Source: Mariniblastus fucicola | GTDB taxonomy: Bacteria > Planctomycetota > Planctomycetia > Pirellulales > Pirellulaceae | Length of the DNA stretch: 64,000 nt | NCBI RefSeq assembly: GCF_008087665.1 | Contig: NZ_CP042912.1 | Span: forward strand, 6,324,001 to 6,388,000 | Direction of reading: 5' to 3' | In this document: in pieces, positions 51,783 to 59,449 of the stretch | Numbering within the stretch: position 1 is the stretch's first letter | Layout of the letters: each line of letters begins with the position of its first letter | The notes under the pieces: generated by a model | The model's input: the letters and a program-made list of their open reading frames with translations, nothing else | Databases searched by the model: none | What the model was told of the DNA's origin: nothing | Program-made: the position numbers and the translations under genes

Positions 51783-51888
51783 CATGGTTTTTACGCAAGT
51801 CTCTTTGGCAACGTGCTTCCCTATACCAAACTATTTATCGTTGCGACTCCTATTGCCTTCGGAGAGAAGCAGTGTCGCAGAAACCTTC
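51781..51888 (+). repeat. cassette-associated inverted repeat, site 3
   Basis: About 108 bp. It begins AACATGGTTTTTACGCAAGT, identical to site 2 over the first 16 bases, and ends AGTGTCGCAGAAACC. The ends are complementary (GGTTTTTACGC against GTGTCGCAGAAACC with mismatches). Interior TTGGCAACGTGC is shared with site 2. The convergent gene at 51940 follows. Confidence 0.7.
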
Positions 51889-51939
51889 CACGGGGCGACT
51901 CAGACTAAACACATGGCCATTGCTGAATTCGCAAAACAC

Positions 51940-53025
51940 TTATCGAGTATCGCGTTCTTCTGCGTCATCAATTCCCTCTTTGATAATCTCTTTCGCGTCA
52001 GAAGCGTCGTTGCCTTCAGGTCGCGGCGTCACGCCCTCGGCGTCTTCGAAAGCCAGCTGGGTGAGGATCGCAAAATGGTCAGAGCCGCTCATGCGTTTAC
52101 GCGACAGCGAGCCGAGCGTGAATCCTTCTGAAAGGAAAACGTGATCAATGGGACAGCGAAACGGAGGATAGTTCGCCATGTAAGTGCTGATCAACCCTCG
52201 GCCGATGCGTGGGTCCAGCAAGCCACTGGTACGCTTGAACAGGCGCGTTGTGTGAGACCATGCGACGTCATTGAAGTCTCCGGCGAGGATCCAGGCCTCG
52301 TCGTTTCGCTGGGCAATTTCCCTCGCTATCAGAATCAGTTCCGCGTCGCGAACCCTGCTGTCTCTGCGAGTTTCACCGGTGGAGTCGAGCAGGCCCGGAG
52401 GCGTCGGATGAATTCCGATAAAGTTAACCTGTTCGCCGGACTCAAATTCCAGTTCAATCCACAAGCTTGCTCGACGATCAGAAACGAGGTGTCGAGTTTG
52501 TGCCGACTTGATTGGAATCTTGCTCCAGAACGCCAAGCCCAGCCCTTCACCTCGAACTTCCTCGTGCGTGTAGGGATAGTCCGTGCCCAAAGCCTCCAAC
52601 CGCTGCTTCCAGCCTTCGTCGTATTCGACCAGCAAAAGGATGTCAGCGTTCTCTTCTGCCAGTTCAGCACTTACGTTTTGCGGGCTTGGATTCTCGTAAT
52701 CCAGATTTGAAACCATCACCTTGAAGGTATCGGCGTTTGGCTGCGAATCGGCAACTTCAGTGGGCCACAGTGGGCCGAAAGGAGCCGTGTGCGACAGTTG
52801 CCAAGCGATCGCTGCGATCAGGACACCACTGTAAATTAGATGCTCTGTACGGAGTCCGGACGTCCACATGACGGCAGCGATCGTGATCAGCGGAACAGCC
52901 ATCAGCACCGCGATCTGTAGCCGCGGAAAATCCCACCAGCGCACGTACCACTTCCCGGTGGACAGCAGCGGAAGCAGCGTAATCAGAAGCAGCAAAAATC
53001 CAGTGATACGAATGAACCAGTTCAT
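51940..53025 (-). CDS. membrane-anchored endonuclease/exonuclease/phosphatase family protein
   Basis: 361 residues. Three hydrophobic segments occupy about residues 1-90 (MNWFIRITGFLLLLITLLPL; LQIAVLMAVPLITIAAVMWT; LIYSGVLIAAIAWQLS). The rest is an EEP-fold domain with VMVSNLDYENPS, LLLVEYDEGWK (metal-binding Glu), FIGIHPTPP, the ILAGDFNDV motif, CPIDHVFLS and GSDHFAILTQL, so the catalytic set is complete. Substrates of such membrane EEP proteins range from nucleic acid to phospholipid head groups; this cannot be decided here. The C-terminal tail is acidic and low-complexity. It is convergent with the cassette-like array. Confidence 0.85.
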   Translation of the reverse strand: MNWFIRITGFLLLLITLLPLLSTGKWYVRWWDFPRLQIAVLMAVPLITIAAVMWTSGLRTEHLIYSGVLIAAIAWQLSHTAPFGPLWPTEVADSQPNADTFKVMVSNLDYENPSPQNVSAELAEENADILLLVEYDEGWKQRLEALGTDYPYTHEEVRGEGLGLAFWSKIPIKSAQTRHLVSDRRASLWIELEFESGEQVNFIGIHPTPPGLLDSTGETRRDSRVRDAELILIAREIAQRNDEAWILAGDFNDVAWSHTTRLFKRTSGLLDPRIGRGLISTYMANYPPFRCPIDHVFLSEGFTLGSLSRKRMSGSDHFAILTQLAFEDAEGVTPRPEGNDASDAKEIIKEGIDDAEERDTR

Positions 53026-53278
53026 CTTTTCAAATCCACAAAGAGCGAGTCGTCGATTTCGCTAACGCAAAGGCAGTGCCAGTTGATCACAAATCACTCA
53101 CTGTCGAAAAATCCAACGTTTGCTGGCCGCAACACCGCCAGACTGGCTTGAACGCGACCATAGAAATCGGAATTCGGCAGAGTTTCCCTGCTTTCCGCGG
53201 ATGGCGGTCGGAGCCTCAAACCGTTGGCACAACAAATGCCTTAATGGAATGCAACCAATCAATAGAAAGCGACTTCCC

Positions 53279-55015
53279 ATGATAAGCAATCCATTTCAAC
53301 ACCTTAACCGGCATCGTCAGATGATTGGGCTGTTGTACAAATACGGAACCAGCGATTTGATTCAAAAGTCAGGCTTGGTCGAGTCATTTGCCGACACAAC
53401 ACACGATCGCCGTAGCGGTGCAGCCTCTCACGACTGGCACCGGACGGACGAACGAGACACCGGCGACGACCGGAGCGCGGTCGAGAAAGCGGCCTCGAAA
53501 GGCGTCGGCCCTCATGATCTGGTCGCCGATCTTGAAGCGATGGGTCCGGCTTTCATCAAGCTTGGCCAGCTGCTTTCGACCCGTCCGGATTTTCTTCCCG
53601 GAGCGTACATCGAGGCCCTGACTAAACTTCAGGACGACGCGGAGCCGATCGAAGCAAGTGAGATTTTCCGCGTCATCGAAGAAGAGCTGGGTCAGCAACC
53701 GGAGTATTTGTTTGACAGCTTCGAAATCGAGCCATTGGCGACGGCGTCGCTCGGGCAAGTTCATTGCGCCACGATGCATGACGGTCGCAAGGTAGTCATC
53801 AAAGTTCAACGTCCTGGAATCGCAGGGCAGTTGGCTCGCGACATCGAGGCGATGGAAGAGCTTGCGTCGGTTTGCGAAAATTTTGAATTCGGCCGCCGCT
53901 ATCAGCTAAAGCATCTTGTCGAATCGCTCAAACAATCGCTAGCGATGGAAATCGACTATGAGCACGAAGTTGCCAATGCCCGCGATATCGCGACCAATCT
54001 GGCCGGATTCAAAAGTATCACAATTCCCAAACCGGTTGGCGAACTTTCGACGAAACGCGTCATCACGATGGAGTTCGTGCAATGCGAGAAGATCACAGAT
54101 TTGACGTCGGACCGAATTGACGAGTCCCGGTCGTGCGAATTGGCCAACGATCTGTTCAAGTCGTTTCTCTTTCAGGTTCTTGTCCACGGAGCGTTCCATG
54201 CGGACCCTCACCCCGGCAACGTCGGGCTGACGCGTGACGACGGGATCGTTTTGATGGATCACGGTTTGGTCGTGAAGTTCACACCGCGACTTCAGTCAGA
54301 TTTGATCAAGCTACTTATGGCGATCAGCGATGGAAAAGGTTCTGTCGCAGCGGAGATTGCTGAGGCGAGCGGTGTCCCCGGAGACAACTTTGATTCGAGA
54401 AAGTTCCAGTCAGAGATTGAGAAAATCGTTGCCGCCAACGTGAACCGTAGCGTCGACAAAATGGATTCAGGAACTGCTTTGATGGAAATTCAGACCGTTG
54501 CCGGTCAGCACGATCTGTTTCTGCCACAAGAAGTCATCATGTTGGGCCGAGCGTTGATGCACCTTGAAAGGGTCGTCTCTTCGCTCGATCCAAAATTCGA
54601 TCCGAATGAAGCCATTCGGACACATGCGATGGACATCATGCGACAGCACTCCGGCAAGGAGCTGAGCTTGGCAACGCTGTATCAAGCGTTGTTGGAATCA
54701 ACCGAGTTCGCACAAAAGCTTCCCGCGCGGGCGAACAAGCTGGCCGAGTTGGTCGCCAACAACGGGATTGAAGTAAAGGTCAACGCCTTTGACGAAGGCA
54801 AGTTTATCAGCGGCCTGAACAAAGTCGCCAACCGAATTTCAACGGGTCTGATCATTTCCGCAATGATTGTTGCTGCGGCATTGATGATGCGGATCGATGT
54901 CGGCTGGAAAATCGGGGGCTACCCAGCAATCGCTTTATTGTTTTTGACCCTCGCCGGACTCGCCGGATCCATTCTGGTTTGGCGAGTGATTGTCAGTGAC
55001 AGATTCGAACAATAA
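53279..55015 (+). CDS. UbiB/ABC1-family atypical kinase
   Basis: 578 residues from the ATG at 53279; earlier in-frame starts are poorly supported. The family features are clear: the KxGQ motif in MGPAFIKLGQLLSTRPDFLP, EPLATASLGQVHCATMHDG (Ala-rich loop), VVIKVQRPGI, the HADPHPGNV metal/catalytic region and the VLMDHGLVVKFT DFG equivalent. Two C-terminal membrane helices (ISTGLIISAMIVAAALMMRI; YPAIALLFLTLAGLAGSILV) anchor it. Family members support ubiquinone or other isoprenoid-lipid metabolism; no quinone gene is adjacent. The MscS gene follows by 15 nt, so the two are co-transcribed. Confidence 0.9.
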   Translation: MISNPFQHLNRHRQMIGLLYKYGTSDLIQKSGLVESFADTTHDRRSGAASHDWHRTDERDTGDDRSAVEKAASKGVGPHDLVADLEAMGPAFIKLGQLLSTRPDFLPGAYIEALTKLQDDAEPIEASEIFRVIEEELGQQPEYLFDSFEIEPLATASLGQVHCATMHDGRKVVIKVQRPGIAGQLARDIEAMEELASVCENFEFGRRYQLKHLVESLKQSLAMEIDYEHEVANARDIATNLAGFKSITIPKPVGELSTKRVITMEFVQCEKITDLTSDRIDESRSCELANDLFKSFLFQVLVHGAFHADPHPGNVGLTRDDGIVLMDHGLVVKFTPRLQSDLIKLLMAISDGKGSVAAEIAEASGVPGDNFDSRKFQSEIEKIVAANVNRSVDKMDSGTALMEIQTVAGQHDLFLPQEVIMLGRALMHLERVVSSLDPKFDPNEAIRTHAMDIMRQHSGKELSLATLYQALLESTEFAQKLPARANKLAELVANNGIEVKVNAFDEGKFISGLNKVANRISTGLIISAMIVAAALMMRIDVGWKIGGYPAIALLFLTLAGLAGSILVWRVIVSDRFEQ

Positions 55016-55030
55016 AAGGAGCCAGCGACG

Positions 55031-56494
55031 ATGAAGCTATTTTACAGATCCAGCCTGCCGGTTTTCATTTTGCTTACCATGTTTGCGTTCCAGCATTCGT
55101 TTGGGCAACAGGAAACTCCCGACACAGACAACGAATCGAACACGGAGGAAGTTGCCGACGAAGCTCCTGAAGCTCCGCAAAAAGTCGAGGTCAACCCCGC
55201 GGCCCGGGACGAGGAGATTCAGGCTCGCCTGAACGAAATCCTTGCTGCAACGAAGCGTTTTGACGACGCGAACGCGAGCGTTGAGAACGGAGTTGTCTTC
55301 CTGTCAGGCATCGCCAAACAGGACGAATTCAAGGACTGGGCGACGGACCTTGCTACCAATACGCAGGACGTTGCAGCGGTTGTAAACCGGATGACGGTCG
55401 AGCAAAAATCCGTTTGGGATTTCAGCAGTGCGTTCGCGGAGCTACGCGACTTTCGCAACGGTGCCATTCAGGCGATCCCGCTGGTCGTGTTTGGTGTTGT
55501 AATCCTCGCGTTGACGTGGATGCTGGCGAAACTGGCGAGCTACGTTGGTAATCGGGCTCTGGGAAAACGGATCCCCAATTCGCTTTTGAGATGGGTCGCC
55601 ACGCGAGCGATGATGTTGCCGATCTTGATCTTTGGCATTTACCTCGTACTACGTGTCTCAGGACTGACCCAGTTAGCGTTGACGGTTCTTGGTGGTACGG
55701 GCCTGATCGGTTTGATTATCGGTATCGCGTTTCAGGACATCGCGGAAAACTTCCTTGCGAGCGTTCTGATCAGCGTGCAAAAACCGTTTCGAATTGGCGA
55801 TGCCGTGCACATCGAAGATTTTGAGGGCGTCGTGCAACGAGTCACCACGCGAGGCACGACGTTGCTAACGTTCGAAGGAAACCACGTTCAGATTCCCAAT
55901 TCGAAAGTCTACAAAGCAACGATTGAAAACTACACGGCCAATCCACTGCGGCGAATTCATTTCGATGTCGGTATCGGATACGACGACCCGGCAAGCAAGG
56001 CTCAGGAAATTGTGCTTGGCGTTTTGAAACAACACTCTGCAACCTTGATGGATCCAACTCCGCGAGTTTTGATCGAAAGTTTGGGAGCGTCTACCGTGAA
56101 CCTTCGTTCCTTCTTTTGGATCGATGGAGCAAAGAATAATTGGCTGAGCGTTCGATCGTCGTGCATGCGAATTGCGAAACAGGCGCTGCTGCAGGACGGC
56201 ATTTCATTGCCGGACGAAGCTCGTGAAGTCATCTTCCCGAACGGCGTTCCTGTTGTGATGCAGCAACCGCCTCACAGCGAGAATACGGAATCCAATGGAC
56301 AGCAATCCTCGCCTCAGCCGGGATCAATCGAGCATGAGATGGATCGAAAGTCTGCTGCAATTCGCAATCAGGCAAACGAAGAAGCTGGAAGCGAGGCAGA
56401 AGGCCATATGAAATCAGACATGGAAGATCTCAAGCAACAGGCGAAACAGTCGTGGCTTCCCGGAGAGGGCGAAGAAGTCCTCGTCGGTGAATGA
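55031..56494 (+). CDS. mechanosensitive channel (MscS) with N-terminal BON-like domain
   Basis: 487 residues with a strong GGAG ribosome site. A signal peptide is followed by an acidic linker and, at about residues 60-120, a BON-like domain (DEEIQARLNEILAATKRFDD ... NGVVFLSGIAKQDEFKDWAT). Three membrane helices follow from about 150; the third, pore-lining one carries GGTGLIGLIIGIAFQDIAEN, then FLASVLISVQKPFRIGDAVH, the MscS hallmark. The beta domain has GNHVQIPNSKVYKATIENYT. It should open under osmotic downshock. The C-terminal tail of about 80 residues is polar. Fusion to a periplasmic BON domain suggests attachment to lipid or envelope (inference). Confidence 0.9.
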   Translation: MKLFYRSSLPVFILLTMFAFQHSFGQQETPDTDNESNTEEVADEAPEAPQKVEVNPAARDEEIQARLNEILAATKRFDDANASVENGVVFLSGIAKQDEFKDWATDLATNTQDVAAVVNRMTVEQKSVWDFSSAFAELRDFRNGAIQAIPLVVFGVVILALTWMLAKLASYVGNRALGKRIPNSLLRWVATRAMMLPILIFGIYLVLRVSGLTQLALTVLGGTGLIGLIIGIAFQDIAENFLASVLISVQKPFRIGDAVHIEDFEGVVQRVTTRGTTLLTFEGNHVQIPNSKVYKATIENYTANPLRRIHFDVGIGYDDPASKAQEIVLGVLKQHSATLMDPTPRVLIESLGASTVNLRSFFWIDGAKNNWLSVRSSCMRIAKQALLQDGISLPDEAREVIFPNGVPVVMQQPPHSENTESNGQQSSPQPGSIEHEMDRKSAAIRNQANEEAGSEAEGHMKSDMEDLKQQAKQSWLPGEGEEVLVGE

Positions 56495-56537
56495 GCATCG
56501 ACATCACGTGTACTAAACTCTCAAACAGGAAGAAACC

Positions 56538-56837
56538 ATGGACAACCCCATCGACCAACGCTGGAAAGAATACTGCATGCAGATTTCCGAAACTGCGCGA
56601 AAGCTTTCGGAAAAATCATCGCTTGGCGACGCAATCAAATCCGCGCTAGAACAATTCATGGGCAATCAAGCACCCGCGAATGAGGAGGATTATGAATCAA
56701 AAGTTCGTGAAGGCGATCAGCTAATTGACGGCTGGAACACCGCCTACAAGCAATCAGAAAATCACGGCTCAATTGCCAGTCCGACTCAGTGTATGGCCGA
56801 GCAAGCGGAACTGGCTCGCGACAATATCGAAAGCTGA
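56538..56837 (+). CDS. small hypothetical helical protein
   Basis: 99 residues, acidic and helical: MDNPIDQRWKEYCMQISETA, KKSSLGD-type linkers, and a C-terminal MAEQAELARDNIES. AGGAAG lies 7 nt before the ATG, so it is probably translated. No signal peptide or membrane helix is present and no family is recognised. It lies 43 nt after the MscS gene and may share its transcript. Confidence 0.6.
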   Translation: MDNPIDQRWKEYCMQISETARKLSEKSSLGDAIKSALEQFMGNQAPANEEDYESKVREGDQLIDGWNTAYKQSENHGSIASPTQCMAEQAELARDNIES

Positions 56838-56908
56838 GCCAGCGTTGGGGCTTGGAACCACCCTGCCCCGTTGCCATTCGATCCATTTACTTTTAACTCG
56901 AGAGCACA

Positions 56909-57076
56909 ATGACTAATAAAGACGACGACGACAAATCACCCGGATTGCCTTCACCTTCTCCGACACCCGCGCCTTCGAAACCGGGCGATCTTCCGGGCAG
57001 CCGGCCGCAACCTCACGATCCGCCGCCGATGAACCCGAAGCCAAAACCGCCGACTCCCGACAGCCCAAGTTTCTGA
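56909..57076 (+). CDS. short proline-rich open frame (55 residues)
   Basis: ATG at 56909 gives MTNKDDDDKSPGLPSPSPTP and continues in the same proline/lysine-rich style to DSPSF and TGA at 57076. About one residue in three is Pro. There is a modest GAGAG-like ribosome site. The strong terminator at 57150 downstream suggests that a transcript passes through it. It is too short to judge by coding statistics. Confidence 0.4.
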   Translation: MTNKDDDDKSPGLPSPSPTPAPSKPGDLPGSRPQPHDPPPMNPKPKPPTPDSPSF

Positions 57077-57149
57077 ATCGGTGGCCAGAGCTAGCGACTA
57101 ATAGCGTCGCAAAACTGGTCATGCTTTGACCACGACGCGCACTCTAATG

Positions 57150-57191
57150 ACCGTTCCACGACCATCACTTCGTCGTGGAACGGTTCTGTTT
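57150..57191 (+). terminator. intrinsic terminator before csrA
   Basis: A perfect 13-bp stem, ACCGTTCCACGAC with GTCGTGGAACGGT, and a 9-nt loop, followed by TCTGTTTT. It ends the UbiB-MscS-small-ORF transcript and isolates csrA. Confidence 0.88.
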
Positions 57192-57383
57192 TGCTAGCAC
57201 CCCAGTCCTTTTCATCAACAACGATGGGTGTTTTCATTTATTTCTTCGAGTAGACGCGAGCTTTCAGGAAATTTTGCCGGATTGGCTCAAGTTTGGCTTG
57301 CGAGTTGCTTTAGAGCGAATTGAGTTTTACGAGTGTTTCGCTCGTCAACAAGAATCATCAACAAGATACAAGGAAGTAGTTCT

Positions 57384-57638
57384 ATGTTAGTTCTTTCTCG
57401 CCACGTCGACGAATCAATCGTCATTCCTGAACTCGGCATCACGATCGAAGTCACCCGCATCAAAGGAAAGACGGTTCGCCTGGGAATCAAGGCACCGGAA
57501 TCGATTCGAATTCTTCGCGGAGAACTGGAATCCGTTGTCAACGAGTTCGAAGAGCCAGCAGCACCGCGTTCAAACCGGTCGATTGCTGCTCCGGCAACGA
57601 TGGGTTCCGCTACGCAATCGTTCGCGTCTGTTCGATAG
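57384..57638 (+). CDS. csrA: carbon storage regulator CsrA
   Basis: 84 residues from the ATG at 57384, with AAGGAAG upstream. The core MLVLSRHVDESIVIPELGIT and VTRIKGKTVRLGIKAPESIR is the CsrA beta-barrel with its RNA-binding N- and C-terminal strands (LSRH; IRILRGEL). It binds GGA-containing leaders and blocks or stabilises mRNAs. The 25-residue tail after the fold (PAAPRSNRSIAAPATMG) is longer than in E. coli and looks disordered. It has its own transcription unit between a terminator and a convergent gene. Confidence 0.95.
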   Translation: MLVLSRHVDESIVIPELGITIEVTRIKGKTVRLGIKAPESIRILRGELESVVNEFEEPAAPRSNRSIAAPATMGSATQSFASVR

Positions 57639-57748
57639 CGTTGCGGGCCGAATTCGGCTGATACATTTCACGTCGCGTATTCGCAACTGCGATCTGGCGG
57701 GAAGCTACCCGGGTTGTTCAAACCACCCACGGCATTGCATGCTCACGA

Positions 57749-58189
57749 TCAAAGCCCACGCACCCATTGCAGGATTTGATCCACGTTCAAGGCACCCGAT
57801 TGCCGCGCGATTTCCTTGCCGTCCCGAAATGCGATCATGCACGGAATACCGGTGATGTTGAAACCGCCAGCGGTCGCGGAAGCGGCTTCGGTATCAAGTT
57901 TAGCTAGTACGGTGTGTGGCGAAAGCTGTTTGGCCGCATCGGCGAACTGCGGAGCCATCATTCGACAGGGGCCGCACCATTGGGCCCAAAAATCAACCAC
58001 GACAGGCACCGTCGTCCGCGAAACGAACTTTTGAAAGTTCGCATCGGTCAGCTCGACCGGATGGTCCGGGATCAGAATCTGTTTGCACTTGCCGCATTTG
58101 GGGCCATCGGCGACACGTCCGATCGGCACGCGATTCACGGCAGCACAGTTGCCGCATACATAGCTGAGAATGTCTTTCGAATCAGGCAT
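57749..58189 (-). CDS. trxC: thioredoxin 2 (zinc-ribbon thioredoxin)
   Basis: A 146-residue thioredoxin with an N-terminal zinc-binding module: CGNC at residues 12-15 and CGKC at 32-35. The classical fold follows with the active site FWAQWCGPCRMMAPQF (Cys72/Cys75), the cis-proline in ITGIPCMIAF and the C-terminal GALNVDQILQWV. It reduces protein disulphides in the cytoplasm. Unlike the candidate selenoprotein in this window, both active-site cysteines are ordinary codons. It is convergent with csrA. Confidence 0.94.
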   Translation of the reverse strand: MPDSKDILSYVCGNCAAVNRVPIGRVADGPKCGKCKQILIPDHPVELTDANFQKFVSRTTVPVVVDFWAQWCGPCRMMAPQFADAAKQLSPHTVLAKLDTEAASATAGGFNITGIPCMIAFRDGKEIARQSGALNVDQILQWVRGL

Positions 58190-58401
58190 TGATTCCTCTT
58201 TCAGGCGTTCAAACGATTATCATCGAGTCCGATCTGAACCCTCGTCTATTTTAGCCAACTCAAGACGATAAAACGATGGCTTGTGATGTTCCTCAAGTCG
58301 GCGTTTGATCCCGCGCACCAGTTGCATATCGCCATCTCAGGTCGTCAATCTCCCTCTTCCGAATCTGCTATTCTGAGTATTTCGTTTTGTGGAATACCTC
58401 G

Positions 58402-58971
58402 ATGCAGCGTTTACACCAGATCGCATTCATCATATCCCTGCTCGCGTTGAGCTGGCTTGGGATGATGGCGATCCACGAGTTCGGACATGTCATCGGTGCG
58501 CTCACCAGCGGCGGAAGCGTAGAGCGCGTCGTGCTCCATCCGCTCACGATTTCGCGGACAGATGTTTCCCCAAATCCAAATCCGCTCTGGGTCGTTTGGC
58601 TCGGCCCGGTCCTTGGGTGCGCGATTCCCGTGATCGGCTGGCGACTGGTTCCGCGGCAGTTGCACGTGGCCAATAAGATCGCGATGTTCTTCGCCGGATT
58701 CTGTCTGTTGGCCAACGGCGCATACATTGCGATCGGCTCGTTCGAGCGAATTGGCGATTGCCAAACCATGCTTCAGCACGGTTCACCCAACTGGACTCTG
58801 GTCGCGTTCGGCGCCATCACGGCGATTGCCGGGATCAGCATCTGGCATCAGCTGGGCTCGATCCGGGAATTCCTTTCTGACCCATCACTTGTGAATGGAA
58901 AAACTGCCTATCTAACATTGCTGGCGGCGGCCGTGCTGGCCGCGGTGGAGTTCACATTCTCGCCAACGTGA
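58402..58971 (+). CDS. membrane protein with HEFGH motif (M50-like, small)
   Basis: 189 residues from the ATG at 58402. The first helix ends MMAIHEFGHVIGALTSGG, a zinc-protease HExxH in a membrane helix as in site-2 proteases (M50). Further hydrophobic stretches include LWVVWLGPVLGCAIPVIGW, IAMFFAGFCLLANGAYIAIG, TLVAFGAITAIAGISIW and TAYLTLLAAAVLAAVE. The second M50 motif, (N/D)xxPxxxxDG with a metal Asp, is not obvious; GDCQTML is the nearest. It could be a degenerate or distant M50 protein. Nothing about its substrate can be read. Confidence 0.65.
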   Translation: MQRLHQIAFIISLLALSWLGMMAIHEFGHVIGALTSGGSVERVVLHPLTISRTDVSPNPNPLWVVWLGPVLGCAIPVIGWRLVPRQLHVANKIAMFFAGFCLLANGAYIAIGSFERIGDCQTMLQHGSPNWTLVAFGAITAIAGISIWHQLGSIREFLSDPSLVNGKTAYLTLLAAAVLAAVEFTFSPT

Positions 58972-58975
58972 TGCT

Positions 58976-59239
58976 CTACTCCATTTCCTTACCGAGTCGT
59001 TCAGCCAGTTTGGCGACCAGTTGCGGATCATCTTTTTCACGCAACGCATCGATCGTCTCCTGCTTGACTTCCAACTTCAGCAAGTGCTTTTCCAGACGTT
59101 CCCACTGGGTCGTTCGCTTTTTGCCTTCGGACAGGAAAAGTTCCGTCACCAGTTCCTGAACGCGTTGAAGCGCGATGTTCTCACGATTCTCGTAGTAGTT
59201 CTTGATGATGTTCTGCTGGTATTTGGAGCGTTCGGTCAC
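58976..59239 (-). CDS. small conserved-looking helical protein, unknown function
   Basis: 87 residues, highly charged and helical: MTERSKYQQNIIKNYYENRE, LQRVQELVTELFLSEGKKRT, LEKHLLKLEVKQETIDALRE and a KLAERLGKEME end. No signal peptide. This type of short charged protein is widespread in Planctomycetes, but I cannot name it. It is convergent with the HEFGH gene (4 nt between stops). The 59240-59449 gap upstream holds only promoters. Confidence 0.7.
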   Translation of the reverse strand: MTERSKYQQNIIKNYYENRENIALQRVQELVTELFLSEGKKRTTQWERLEKHLLKLEVKQETIDALREKDDPQLVAKLAERLGKEME

Positions 59240-59449
59240 GATCTGGGTCTCTCGAAATCCGGGACTGGTTAGGGTGTCGATTTATCAGTTTTCGACTGCG
59301 CATTCGTCAATTTTGAAACTTAGCAGTAAAAAACGGATATCCTGATTTTGCAAACGAGGAATCGGGCGATTCGACGAACACGACAGTAGATTAGAATTAT
59401 CAGGTCGCCAACCCGCTTGTTGGCAGTTTCATGAGTTTCCCGTCAAGCA

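Noticed and set aside
50511-51888. Canonical integron attC sites
   Set aside because: The right ends read GTAGAAAC, GTTAAAAC and GCAGAAAC rather than GTTRRRY, and no integrase gene is in the window. The structure is reported only as attC-like.
51911-52131. Plus-strand frame following repeat site 3 as a third cassette gene
   Set aside because: It overlaps, antisense, the C-terminus of a well-supported endonuclease/phosphatase-family gene and shows typical shadow composition.
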